NCBI GenBank assembly: GCA_017434455.1
Contig: JAFRFG010000054.1
Span: 186,001-250,000, forward strand
DNA length: 64,000 bases
DNA from: Thermoguttaceae bacterium
GTDB lineage: Bacteria; Planctomycetota; Planctomycetia; Pirellulales; Thermoguttaceae
Reading direction: 5' to 3'
Made by a program: the position numbers and the translations under genes. Below, piece by piece: positions 26,514 to 34,865 of this stretch. Under the pieces are notes generated by a model that saw only the letters and a list, made by a program, of their open reading frames with translations, made no database searches and was not told the origin of the DNA. Position 1 is the first letter of the stretch. Every line of letters starts with the position of its first letter.

Positions 26514-27797
26514 ATGAGACAGACCAGACGTGATTTCCTCAAGGCCTCCGCGGCAGCTGTTGCCGCGGCCGTTTTTCCCGTCCCCGCTTTTTCGCGTGAC
26601 CGCTCCCCCAGCGAAAAACTCAATATCGCCCAAGTCGGGGTCGGAGGGATGCAGTGGGGGTTCCATTCCTCCCACATCGTCAACGAGAATCCCTTCGCCT
26701 TCAGCGACGTCGACGCCAACATCTTAGCCGCCGCCAAAGAGGAATTCCCCAACGTTCAGGCGTTCGCCGACTGGCGCGATATGCTCGATCAGCTCGGCGA
26801 CCAGATCGACGGGGTCCTCATCAGCACCACCGACCACTCCCACGCCGTCATCGCGATGGCGGCGATGCGCCGGGGGATCCACTGCTACTGCGAAAAGCCG
26901 CTGGCCCACGACGTGTGGCAAATTCGCCAGATGCAAAAAATCGCCCGTGAAAAGGGTCTCAAGACCCAGATGGGAACCCAGATCCACGCCGGGGATAACT
27001 ACCGCCGTGTCGTCGAGAAGATCCAAGCCGGAATGATCGGCGAAATCAAAGAGATCCATGTCCGCGTCGGGGTCGTCTGGGGCGGATCGCCGGCGACCGC
27101 CGAGCAGGTCGAGTGCCCCAAGAACATCAACTGGGACCTTTGGATCGGCCCGGCGCCGATGCGTCCCTACCAGCCGTGCTATTTCGGCGGAAACTGGCGT
27201 TCGTTCTGGGACTTCGGCAACGGCGGCATGGGCGATATGGCATGCCACTGGATCGACCTCCCCTTCTGGGCGCTGGGGCTTGCCTATCCGAAGAGCATCG
27301 AGGCCTCGGCGCCGAAGCCGGCCGACCCCGACTTCGCCGCCCGCGATCTGACCGTCCGCTTTGAGTTCGACTACAACGGCCGCACTCTCCCGCTGACCTG
27401 GTACGACGGCACCGCCAACAGTGATCTCTTCGCCCAAAACCAGTGCCCCGACGGTTCGGTGACCCTCTTTATCGGAAGCGAGGGTTCCCTCTGGTCGACG
27501 TATGGGGATCACGCGCTGGTTCCGGCCGATAAGTTCGCCGAAAAGGCGGTTCCCGAACCGTCGATCCCCTCCTCGATCGGTCACCATGAGGAATGGTTCG
27601 ACGCGATCCGAAACGATCACTCGACCACCTGCAACTTCGACTACTCCGGCCGTCTGGCCGAGACGGTTCTCCTCGGCCCGGTCGCTTACCGCTGCGGAAA
27701 GAAGCTCTTCTACAACGCCGACACGATGAGCGCGCCCAACGCCCCGGAAGCCGACAAGTTCCTCCGCCAGCCGATGCGCGAAGGGTGGGAGATCTAA
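26514..27797 (+). CDS. Tat-exported Gfo/Idh/MocA family oxidoreductase (copy 1)
   Basis: A 427-residue NAD(P)-dependent sugar oxidoreductase family protein. The N-terminus RQTRRDFLKASAAAVAAAVFP is a twin-arginine signal. The Rossmann region begins at LNIAQVGVGGMQWGF (about residue 39), and the family motif EKPLAHDVWQIRQM carries the conserved EKP lysine. The C-terminal alpha/beta domain follows, with GNGGMGDMACHWIDL giving conserved Asp and His. Tat export with a bound nicotinamide cofactor is typical of GH109-like members, so the protein could act as an oxidoreductase or as an NAD-dependent glycosidase in the periplasm. The next gene is a full-length duplicate. Confidence 0.85.
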   Translation: MRQTRRDFLKASAAAVAAAVFPVPAFSRDRSPSEKLNIAQVGVGGMQWGFHSSHIVNENPFAFSDVDANILAAAKEEFPNVQAFADWRDMLDQLGDQIDGVLISTTDHSHAVIAMAAMRRGIHCYCEKPLAHDVWQIRQMQKIAREKGLKTQMGTQIHAGDNYRRVVEKIQAGMIGEIKEIHVRVGVVWGGSPATAEQVECPKNINWDLWIGPAPMRPYQPCYFGGNWRSFWDFGNGGMGDMACHWIDLPFWALGLAYPKSIEASAPKPADPDFAARDLTVRFEFDYNGRTLPLTWYDGTANSDLFAQNQCPDGSVTLFIGSEGSLWSTYGDHALVPADKFAEKAVPEPSIPSSIGHHEEWFDAIRNDHSTTCNFDYSGRLAETVLLGPVAYRCGKKLFYNADTMSAPNAPEADKFLRQPMREGWEI

Positions 27798-27823
27798 CCG
27801 CCTTCAAGAGCGATTCTTTCAAA

Positions 27824-27857
27824 GCAAAAAGGGGGCCCGCAAGGGTCCCCTTTTTGC
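27824..27857 (+). terminator. Terminator after Gfo/Idh/MocA copy 1
   Basis: GCAAAAAGGGG pairs with CCCCTTTTTGC around a short GC-containing interior, with the U-run inside the right arm. Confidence 0.75.
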
Positions 27858-27871
27858 TCGGTTGTCGTGTT

Positions 27872-27900
27872 TTGCTTTTCCTCATCGTCGGCGTTACAAT
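27872..27900 (+). promoter_or_regulatory. Sigma70 promoter of Gfo/Idh/MocA copy 2
   Basis: TTGCTT at 27872-27877 and TACAAT at 27895-27900 with a 17-bp spacer. The flanks GGCGTTA(T/C)AATGAAC match those of the copy 1 promoter, so the promoter was duplicated with the gene. Confidence 0.7.
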
Positions 27901-27971
27901 GAACTAGTACCCGAATACACCTTTAGGAACTAAGGGCTTTATCCCCCTCTCCCACCTTCAAGAGGTCCATA

Positions 27972-29255
27972 ATGAGGCAGACCAGACGTGATTTCCTCAA
28001 GGCCTCCGCGGCCGCGACGGCCGCGGCCGTCTTCCCCGTCCCCGCTTTTTCGCGTGACCGCTCCCCCAGCGAAAAACTCAATATCGCCCAAGTTGGGGTC
28101 GGCGGGATGCAGTGGGGATTCCATTCCTCCCACATCGCGAAAGAGAATCCCTTCGCCTTCAGCGACGTCGACGCCAACATCTTAGCCGCCGCCAAAGAGA
28201 AATTCCCCAACGTTCAGGCGTTCACCGACTGGCGCGATATGTTCGATCAGCTCGGCGGCCAGATCGACGCGGTCCTCATCAGCACCCCCGACCACTCCCA
28301 CGCCGCGCCCGCGATGGCGGCGATGCGCCGCGGGATTCACTGCTACTGCGAAAAGCCGCTGGCCCATGACGTTTGGCAAATTCGCCAGATGCAAAAAATC
28401 GCTCGCGAAAAGGGGCTCAAAACCCAGATGGGGACCCAGATCCACGCCGAGGACAACTACCGCCGCGTCGTCGAGAAGATCCAAGCCGGAATGATCGGCG
28501 AGATCAAAGAGGTCCATGTCCGCGTCCGTGACGTCACGACCGGTAAGCCGGCGACCACCGAGCCGGTCGAGTGCCCCAAGAATATCAATTGGGATCTTTG
28601 GATCGGTCCGGCGCCGATGCGTCCCTACCAGCCGTGCTACTTCCAGGGAAGATGGCGCGGATTCTGGGACTTCGGCAGCGGCGGCATGGGCGATATGGCC
28701 TGCCACTGGATCGACCTCCCCTTCTGGGCGTTGGGGCTCTCCTATCCGAAGAGCGTCGAGGCCTCCGCGCCGAAGCCGGCCGACCCCGATTACACCCCCA
28801 GCGATCTGACCGTCCGCTATGAATTCGACTACAACGGGCGCACCCTTCCGCTGACCTGGTACGACGGCCAGGCCAATAACGATATCTTCGCCCAAAATCA
28901 GTGCCCCGAAGATCGGGCGACCCTCTTTATCGGAAGCGAGGGGGCACTCTGGTCGACGTATTGGGAGCACGCGCTGGTTCCGGCCGGCAAGTTCGCCGAA
29001 AAAGAACCCCCCGCCCCGTCGATTCCCACCTCGCTCGGTCACCATGAGGAATGGTTCGACGCGATCCGAAACGATCACTCGACCACCTGCAACTTCGATT
29101 ACTCCGGCCGCCTGGCCGAGACGGTTCTCCTCGGCCTGGTCTCCTACCGCTGCGGCAAAAAGCTTCTCTACAACGCCGACACGATGAGCGCGCCCAACGC
29201 CCCGCAGGCCGATAAGTTCCTCCGCCAGCCGATGCGCGAGGGGTGGCAGATCTAA
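27972..29255 (+). CDS. Tat-exported Gfo/Idh/MocA family oxidoreductase (copy 2)
   Basis: A 427-residue paralogue colinear with copy 1, sharing the twin-arginine signal, VGVGGMQWGFHSSHI, EKPLAHDVWQIRQM and GGMGDMACHWIDL. Differences concentrate around residues 182-196 (VRDVTTGKPATTEP versus VGVVWGGSPATAEQ), the GRWRGFWDFGSG segment and some C-terminal loops. These may alter substrate choice while the cofactor site is kept. It has its own promoter and terminator, so the two copies are expressed independently. Confidence 0.85.
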   Translation: MRQTRRDFLKASAAATAAAVFPVPAFSRDRSPSEKLNIAQVGVGGMQWGFHSSHIAKENPFAFSDVDANILAAAKEKFPNVQAFTDWRDMFDQLGGQIDAVLISTPDHSHAAPAMAAMRRGIHCYCEKPLAHDVWQIRQMQKIAREKGLKTQMGTQIHAEDNYRRVVEKIQAGMIGEIKEVHVRVRDVTTGKPATTEPVECPKNINWDLWIGPAPMRPYQPCYFQGRWRGFWDFGSGGMGDMACHWIDLPFWALGLSYPKSVEASAPKPADPDYTPSDLTVRYEFDYNGRTLPLTWYDGQANNDIFAQNQCPEDRATLFIGSEGALWSTYWEHALVPAGKFAEKEPPAPSIPTSLGHHEEWFDAIRNDHSTTCNFDYSGRLAETVLLGLVSYRCGKKLLYNADTMSAPNAPQADKFLRQPMREGWQI

Positions 29256-29281
29256 GCGGCTTTTAATCCTGCCGCTTTCCA

Positions 29282-29320
29282 AACAAAAAAAGGGGACCTA
29301 AAAGGCCCCCTTTTTTTGTT
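29282..29320 (+). terminator. Terminator after Gfo/Idh/MocA copy 2
   Basis: AACAAAAAAAGGGG pairs with CCCCTTTTTTTGTT around a short interior. A strong T-run lies on the plus strand, and the structure may also serve the convergent DapA-like gene. Confidence 0.75.
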
Positions 29321-29335
29321 CCTGACCGCGGGCGT

Positions 29336-30373
29336 CTACGCGTCCAAGACGCTTAAACGCAGCTCGATTTCTTCGATGTTCTCCTCGGTGAGAGGATAAT
29401 CGCGAAGGATCGGCTTCTCCGGGATCGAACCGTTCGGACCATACTCGCGGGAGAGGCGGTTTTTGAAGATCCCCTTCTTCTGCCAGACGTAGAGATGGAA
29501 CCCGCGCAGATCCCCGGGCACCGAATCACGAAGCGTGATGATCAGCAAAAACTTCGAGAACAGATCCGCCGCCTGAGTAAGTTCCCCCGCCTGATAATGG
29601 TTCCACAGCCGAGCCAAAAGGTCCGCGTAAACGGCCCGCTCGGTGACCAGCCCCTCACTTCCGATACGCAGCTGATAGAGCCAATTAAAGCCCCCCATCG
29701 CGGAGAAGACCCGTTTGATCTTCGGCCGATTGGCCAGGAGCTTGCGCATTCTCACCTCGATCACGGGGGTCTCTTCTTTCACGTAGCCAAGATTGTTGAA
29801 ATCCCCGCCGAGTTCCACCAGCAGCTCGACCGACGGCGCGGGCCCCTTATAGCGAGTTCCCCCGGAGGTCTGAATAATGATCGGGCAGGAAACCGTCTCG
29901 GCCAGCGCGCGCCAGTAATCGCGCAGCTGCTCCTCGCTCGTCCCATCGTCGGGGGGACGGGAGATCACCGCAGGGACATTCAGCGACTTGGCCTTTTCGG
30001 CGTACAGAAGCATCTCTTCGGTATCTTTCCCCTGCACCCCAAGACAAAGCGCCGAGCGGCGCCCCTCCATCGCCTTGGCGAGCACCTCCATGCCGCGCAT
30101 TTTCTCTTCCATCGTCAGCAGATCGACACTGTCCCCGGACTGCGGCCAGATCATCCCCGGACTGCCGCAATCGTCGACATATTGGGCCTCTTTGGCGAGG
30201 ACCTCGTAGTCGACCTCCCCCGTTTCGGTATAGGGGGTCGAGAGGATCGGGAACGGTCCGCGAACGCGCTCGTCCCCAAGGATCTCGGCCCCCCGCGAAC
30301 GCGCCGCGCTGAGGGCGGCCAGAACACCGGCGCTGACCGCCGAGGACTTGGTCAAAAAATCTCGTCGATTCAT
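29336..30373 (-). CDS. Tat-signal DapA/NAL-family (dihydrodipicolinate synthase-like) lyase
   Basis: A 345-residue protein starting MNRRDFLTKSSAVSAG, a twin-arginine signal, followed by a class I aldolase TIM barrel: PFPILSTPYTETGEVDYE, the GDSVDLLTMEEK region in place of the usual GTTGE loop, SRPPDDGTSEEQ, and the Schiff-base lysine Lys199 in LGYVKEET. The family cleaves or makes keto acids from pyruvate. An exported member is unusual. It is 48 bp downstream of a Tat-exported Gfo/Idh/MocA gene on the same strand, so the two probably act on the same sugar-derived substrate. The substrate is unknown; housekeeping dapA is separate at 51.4-52.3 kb. Confidence 0.75.
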   Translation of the reverse strand: MNRRDFLTKSSAVSAGVLAALSAARSRGAEILGDERVRGPFPILSTPYTETGEVDYEVLAKEAQYVDDCGSPGMIWPQSGDSVDLLTMEEKMRGMEVLAKAMEGRRSALCLGVQGKDTEEMLLYAEKAKSLNVPAVISRPPDDGTSEEQLRDYWRALAETVSCPIIIQTSGGTRYKGPAPSVELLVELGGDFNNLGYVKEETPVIEVRMRKLLANRPKIKRVFSAMGGFNWLYQLRIGSEGLVTERAVYADLLARLWNHYQAGELTQAADLFSKFLLIITLRDSVPGDLRGFHLYVWQKKGIFKNRLSREYGPNGSIPEKPILRDYPLTEENIEEIELRLSVLDA

Positions 30374-30421
30374 CGGTATACCTCTTGAGTTCTATTGTCT
30401 TGTTTGGCTGACTTGCTTTTT

Positions 30422-31876
30422 TTACGCGGGAAACTCGAATCCCTTTCGGTAGGAGATCTCCATCAGCCGATTCGCCTGCGCCGCGGCGGGGCCGGCAAAG
30501 CACTCGTTTTTCTCGTCCACCTCCAAAAACGGGCTTAAAAGGAAGGTATCGTCGCTGACCTTGTACCCTTGACGGCCGAGATGCTTTTCCATATCGGCCA
30601 GCGCGGCGGCCAGCTGTCCGTCGGTCTTTTTGTCGGCGGCGAGGATATCTGTTTTACTGAACGCGCCGCCGAGACGATAGGCGGTATTCGCGCTGTTGTA
30701 CCAGGCGCTGGAATCGAAACCGATCTCGATCCCGGCGGGAAGCAGATTTTTATCCCCTTGGCGAATCGCCTCGACAAACGCCTGCTGATGGGTACCGCCC
30801 CCCTTGTATTCGTCGGTACCGACGAATTCGTGGATCTTTTTGCCATCGCTGTCGAACGCCGCCGCGCTCCCCCAGCGCTTTTCGTAGCGGCCCCCCTCGC
30901 AGTAGGCGACATACCCGCTGGTCGGCCCGGCCACCTCGCCGGCGCTGCGGGGATTATCTTTGTCGGGAAGGTTCGAGATGCAGAAAACCACGGGGATCGA
31001 TCCGGTATCGAAATAGATCATAATCGAGTTCGGGGTTTGACCGGCATCGTTGTAACCGACCCGTCCCCCGGCGCAAAGGACGCGTTTCGGCATCCGAATA
31101 CGGTCTTGGAAAATATCGTTGCGGCAGTCGTCCAGCAGGTGCGCTCCCCAGTTCCCGACCTCGCCGTGGCCGGTGCGCCACATCCAATGCCAGTCGTAAT
31201 GCAGCGCGTCTCGGTAAAGAGGTTCCTCCGGCGCCGGTCCCAGCCAAAGGTTGTAGTCCACCGTCTCGGGGATCGGCAGCGGCGTGCTGCGCAAGCCGAT
31301 CGGCTTGCGGGCAAAGACGCGATTGACCCGAACCGAACGAATCTCCCCGAGGGCTTTATCTTCGTGCAGGAATTTTTGCACCTCGGGATGAAAGACCGGG
31401 TCACAGCGCATCTGGGTCCCGATCTGGCAGATCCGCCCCAGCCGCCGGGCCGTGTCGACCACCGCCCGCCCTTCGCGAAAGTTCATGCAAAGGGGCTTTT
31501 CGACATAGACATCTTTCCCCGCCTCCATCGCCCATATCGCGGCCAGGCAGTGCCAATAGTTGCCGGTGGCGATGACCACCGCGTCGATATCCCGGTCGTC
31601 GAAGACCTCGCGCATATCGCGCCGGGCGCGCGCCTCGGGAAATTTGCTGCGCGCGTCATTTAATCTTTCTTGATCGGGATCGCACAGCGCCGCGGTCGAG
31701 GCGTTATTCAGCGTAAAACCGGTGAGTGTCTTTCCGCGTCCCCCCAGACCGATATAGGCCAGGCGAACCGTTTCGCTCGGTTTTTCGGCGGCTCGCAAGA
31801 TCTTGGGAGAGACCACCATGGGGGCTCCCCAAGCGGTCCCCAGGGCCAAGGTTTTCAGGAACTGACGTCTTTTCAT
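30422..31876 (-). CDS. Tat-exported Gfo/Idh/MocA family oxidoreductase (third, divergent type)
   Basis: A 484-residue member with signal MKRRQFLKTLALGTAWG. The Rossmann motif VRLAYIGLGGRGKTL starts at about residue 37, and VIATGNYWHCLAAIWAMEAGKDVYVEKPLCMN contains the EKP motif. It also has GNWGAHLLDDCRNDIF in the C-terminal domain. It is not closely similar to the two tandem copies. First gene of an apparent two-gene unit with the exported DapA-like lyase. The divergent HAD gene starts 122 bp away, so the promoters share that gap. Substrate unknown. Confidence 0.82.
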   Translation of the reverse strand: MKRRQFLKTLALGTAWGAPMVVSPKILRAAEKPSETVRLAYIGLGGRGKTLTGFTLNNASTAALCDPDQERLNDARSKFPEARARRDMREVFDDRDIDAVVIATGNYWHCLAAIWAMEAGKDVYVEKPLCMNFREGRAVVDTARRLGRICQIGTQMRCDPVFHPEVQKFLHEDKALGEIRSVRVNRVFARKPIGLRSTPLPIPETVDYNLWLGPAPEEPLYRDALHYDWHWMWRTGHGEVGNWGAHLLDDCRNDIFQDRIRMPKRVLCAGGRVGYNDAGQTPNSIMIYFDTGSIPVVFCISNLPDKDNPRSAGEVAGPTSGYVAYCEGGRYEKRWGSAAAFDSDGKKIHEFVGTDEYKGGGTHQQAFVEAIRQGDKNLLPAGIEIGFDSSAWYNSANTAYRLGGAFSKTDILAADKKTDGQLAAALADMEKHLGRQGYKVSDDTFLLSPFLEVDEKNECFAGPAAAQANRLMEISYRKGFEFPA

Positions 31877-31949
31877 TGCGTGTATCTCCCGATGAATCGC
31901 TTACCCAAGACTGCGGCGCGGCGCTTCTGGCGAAGGAAGGCCGACGGTG

Positions 31950-31955
31950 TATAAT
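31950..31955 (+). promoter_or_regulatory. -10 element of the HAD gene promoter
   Basis: Perfect TATAAT 44 bp before the ATG. The -35 (TTCTGG, 19 bp upstream) is weak. Confidence 0.4.
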
Positions 31956-31998
31956 CGCCCTAATAGGTTATTGACCGCTCCCAGCAGGATCCAACACC

Positions 31999-32649
31999 AT
32001 GCCCCCTGCCCCGCTGTTTTTCGATCTGGACGGAACCTTGTTGGACACCGTCGACGATGTCACCGCCGATATGATGGCCACGCTCCGGGAACTGGGGCTC
32101 GACGCGGAACGATACCGCAGGCGTTTTAGGTTCGGCCCCCCGCTTCGTGAGGCGCTTTTCGAGGTCTATCCCGAAATGAACAACGATCTGCTGGAGGAAT
32201 TTGTCCGCCATTTCCGAGAACGGTACAATACCTCCGACTACCCCCTCACACGCCCCTACCCGGGAATCGATGAGCTTCTTCACCGTGCCGCCGGCGCCGG
32301 ATGCCCGCTGTTTATCGTCACCTTCAAACGATGGATTCCGACGGCGCGGCTTGTCAAAAAATTCGGCTGGACGGATCTCTTCGCGGAAATCTTCACCGTC
32401 GATCGTTTCGCGCCGGATATCCCCGTGATGCTCAAACCCGAAATGATCGCCCGCTCGGGGGTCGACACCCGCGGCGCGCGGCTGATCGGCGACGCGCCGA
32501 CCGACCTGGACGCGGCGCACGAGGCGCATCTGGCGGCCGCGGCGGTCACCTGGGGCTACTCCACTGAGGAAGAACTCCTCGCCCGCCTGGGGCCGGGGGA
32601 TAAGATCGTCCGCCGGATCGAGGAACTGACGGCCATCCTTTTGGGGTGA
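31999..32649 (+). CDS. HAD-superfamily phosphatase (phosphoglycolate phosphatase-like)
   Basis: A 216-residue soluble protein. Motif I FFDLDGTLLDT (nucleophile and acid-base aspartates) lies at about residues 7-17, followed by a helical cap; motif II lies near IVTFKR and motif III at LIGDAPTDLDAA. This is the Gph-like subfamily I. It may dephosphorylate phosphoglycolate or other small phosphoesters. Convergent with the prepilin-like gene, 12 bp apart. Function assigned at superfamily level only. Confidence 0.85.
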   Translation: MPPAPLFFDLDGTLLDTVDDVTADMMATLRELGLDAERYRRRFRFGPPLREALFEVYPEMNNDLLEEFVRHFRERYNTSDYPLTRPYPGIDELLHRAAGAGCPLFIVTFKRWIPTARLVKKFGWTDLFAEIFTVDRFAPDIPVMLKPEMIARSGVDTRGARLIGDAPTDLDAAHEAHLAAAAVTWGYSTEEELLARLGPGDKIVRRIEELTAILLG

Positions 32650-32661
32650 CGCTCCCGGCGT

Positions 32662-34518
32662 TTAGCGTTTGGTCAGATCGACGTTGAGCGTGGTGTTTTT
32701 GATCGTCCGGCTGACCGGGTCAAAGACCCGCAGCTCGATCGAGATCGCCTTGAGCTCCTTGTCGTACGGAGGCGGGTAGTCGGGGAGCATCGCGCTGGTC
32801 ACCTCGCGGTCGAGCGGAATATCGGAAGGCGAAAAACCGTTGCGGCGGGTGACACCGCGATAGGTCTCGGTGGTGCCGCCGTTGTTGATGGTATAAGCCA
32901 AATTCAGCTGCTCCAGCTCGTACTCTTCCGTCCAAGTATCAAAGACCGCCGGGAGGAAAGGAGTCTGGAAGGTGCCGTTGGAAAGCTGGACCATCGCCGA
33001 GTCGCCGTCCCTAAAACCGTAGGAAGGATAGCTCAAGCCGGCGTTAAACTTATACCGGCCGAAGTCGTCAAACCGGGCGGCCTCATCGATGGTCTCGGTG
33101 ACACCGCCGCCTCGAACCAAGTTCGTGTAGACGATCTGCGACTCATCAGGCGTCGGATTGAGGGGATTGACCAAGATACCGTGATTCCCCAGATCGACGT
33201 ACATCCCCGCCGCGTCGTCCCACGCCTTCACATCGAACGAAAGGACATTCGTCAGGAGGACATCTTGATCGAACGTCTCGTCGGTCCCGCTGACCGGGTT
33301 GGAAAAGAGCAGATCGCCGGTGTCGGGGTTAACCTCGTTCCAAAGGTTCGGTTTATTCCACAGGTCGATGAACGGGGCGAAGTAGTCGTTGGCGCGGTAG
33401 TCGCTGCTGGTGTTGATCAGCGGCAAAAGGGCCGAAAGAGTATCAATATCGGTGAGCTTTTGATATCTTCCGAACCATCGGTCCTGAACCTGCGGAACCA
33501 CCGGAGTGTCTCCCTCCCAATTTTGGTCGTTCCCAAACGGGACCCCGGCGCGGAAATAGCCGGCCGGAGCGTCGAGCGCACCGGAAAGGGGAATCGTGGC
33601 CGACTCCTGCATCGTCGGCAGTCTTAACCAGTACCACGCGCCGTTGTTCCCCTGGCGGCTGTCGTACAGGCCATCGATCTGACCGAGCACCGGCGAGGAC
33701 CAATAGCCGTAACGATTCTTCCGGTTCGCCAAATCGGCGACGGTGTTGGCGACAATCCTGCCGTTGTCGTCGAGGTGAACGGAGACATCGTAATACCGGA
33801 AAAAGCCGTATCCCTCGCAAACGCTCGGAAGGGTAAGGCCCGGATCAAGAGAATTCTGCTTGAGGGCGAGACTTTGCTGAAGAACGTCGTCCGGGACAAT
33901 CAGGAGAACCCGGCGGTAGAGGGTCGTCCCGCGGACAAACCAGATCACCTCGGCAAACTCGGACTCGATGATCCGTTCTTCCACCCCCGTGGGTATGCCA
34001 GCATTGTCTTTGACAGGCACCTGGAAACGGCCGCGGAACCACTCCCCTTCTTTGGCCCGAAGGGTGAACGAGAGGATATCGTCGGTATCGCCGGCGGTGG
34101 TATCAAAACCCCCTCCCTCGGTATCGCGCATCGAGGTCCGGGGAAGGTAAACCCCGGGCAGATAGGGATCGGCCGGAGGGGTGGCCGCCAGGTCCTGGTT
34201 GGCTTCGATGATCCGCTGATCATCCGCCCCCAGCCCCTCGGTGTAGCAGAAGAACCCGTTGCGGGAGGTCGGCGCCTTGAGCTTGGGAACCGTCAGGAGG
34301 GAAAGATCCTCGGACAGCCGATCACGGGCCGAACGCAGGGAATTGGACATCCCCATGACGTTCTGTGTCTGCGACATCAGGGAACCGACCTGACTGAAGA
34401 CGGCGGCGACGCCGTACATCAGCAAAAGAGAGAGCGTCGTGGCGACTAGAATCTCTAACAGGGTATAACCGTATCTTCCGCCGCGTATCGGTCTTGCGGT
34501 GCGTAATCTTTGATCCAT
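32662..34518 (-). CDS. Type II secretion/pilin-like protein with prepilin N-terminal methylation signal
   Basis: A 618-residue protein from the start at 34518, chosen because GGAG precedes it. The frame is open up to 34572. The N-terminus MDQRLRTARPIRGGRYG-YTLLEILVATTLSLLLMYGV has the prepilin peptidase site (G before Y, Glu at +5) and a hydrophobic helix. The rest is a very long beta-rich domain (over 560 residues) with no recognised family, much longer than ordinary minor pseudopilins of about 200 residues. It could be a PulJ-type minor pseudopilin with an expanded head. No other secretion genes lie next to it. Confidence 0.72.
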   Translation of the reverse strand: MDQRLRTARPIRGGRYGYTLLEILVATTLSLLLMYGVAAVFSQVGSLMSQTQNVMGMSNSLRSARDRLSEDLSLLTVPKLKAPTSRNGFFCYTEGLGADDQRIIEANQDLAATPPADPYLPGVYLPRTSMRDTEGGGFDTTAGDTDDILSFTLRAKEGEWFRGRFQVPVKDNAGIPTGVEERIIESEFAEVIWFVRGTTLYRRVLLIVPDDVLQQSLALKQNSLDPGLTLPSVCEGYGFFRYYDVSVHLDDNGRIVANTVADLANRKNRYGYWSSPVLGQIDGLYDSRQGNNGAWYWLRLPTMQESATIPLSGALDAPAGYFRAGVPFGNDQNWEGDTPVVPQVQDRWFGRYQKLTDIDTLSALLPLINTSSDYRANDYFAPFIDLWNKPNLWNEVNPDTGDLLFSNPVSGTDETFDQDVLLTNVLSFDVKAWDDAAGMYVDLGNHGILVNPLNPTPDESQIVYTNLVRGGGVTETIDEAARFDDFGRYKFNAGLSYPSYGFRDGDSAMVQLSNGTFQTPFLPAVFDTWTEEYELEQLNLAYTINNGGTTETYRGVTRRNGFSPSDIPLDREVTSAMLPDYPPPYDKELKAISIELRVFDPVSRTIKNTTLNVDLTKR

Positions 34519-34865
34519 CGGATTTCTCCGTCCCATCGGGGTAAAAATCGGCGCAAAAGCCCTTATAATCACATTCTAACATAATTTAACCGGATTTTAC
34601 CAGGACTGTCAACTTTTTTCCCGCTTTCTTCCCGTGAAAGCCCAAAATTCCCGTTTCGACGGCAAAAAGGATCACCGAAGGGGTGTGAAAAGGGTTGTTT
34701 TTCGACACAATTAGTGGTATCCTCTATAATTACCTATCGTTTGTAATCGTAGAGGTTTAGGATGGGTGCCGCCAGAATTGTTTTTCGGCGTTTTTTCGCG
34801 CCGGGCCTTTAGGCGTCGTCACCGGTAACAGGAATTCATTCCAGAGGATTCGAGGAAACCAAACA
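34519..34865. other. Intergenic region before recA
   Basis: About 350 bp between the divergent pseudopilin-like gene and recA. The left part is AT-rich and probably holds the pseudopilin promoter, and the right part holds the recA promoter. No clear SOS box of the Gram-positive or E. coli type is seen, and no gene. Confidence 0.5.
34701..34730 (+). promoter_or_regulatory. Probable recA promoter
   Basis: TTCGAC at 34701-34706 and a perfect TATAAT at 34725-34730 with an 18-bp spacer. The predicted leader is about 130 nt. Confidence 0.5.

Noticed and set aside
30420..30445. T-loop-like sequence (ACTCGAATCCC) suggesting a tRNA
   Set aside because: It is the coding sequence of the oxidoreductase C-terminus, with no acceptor or anticodon stems around it.
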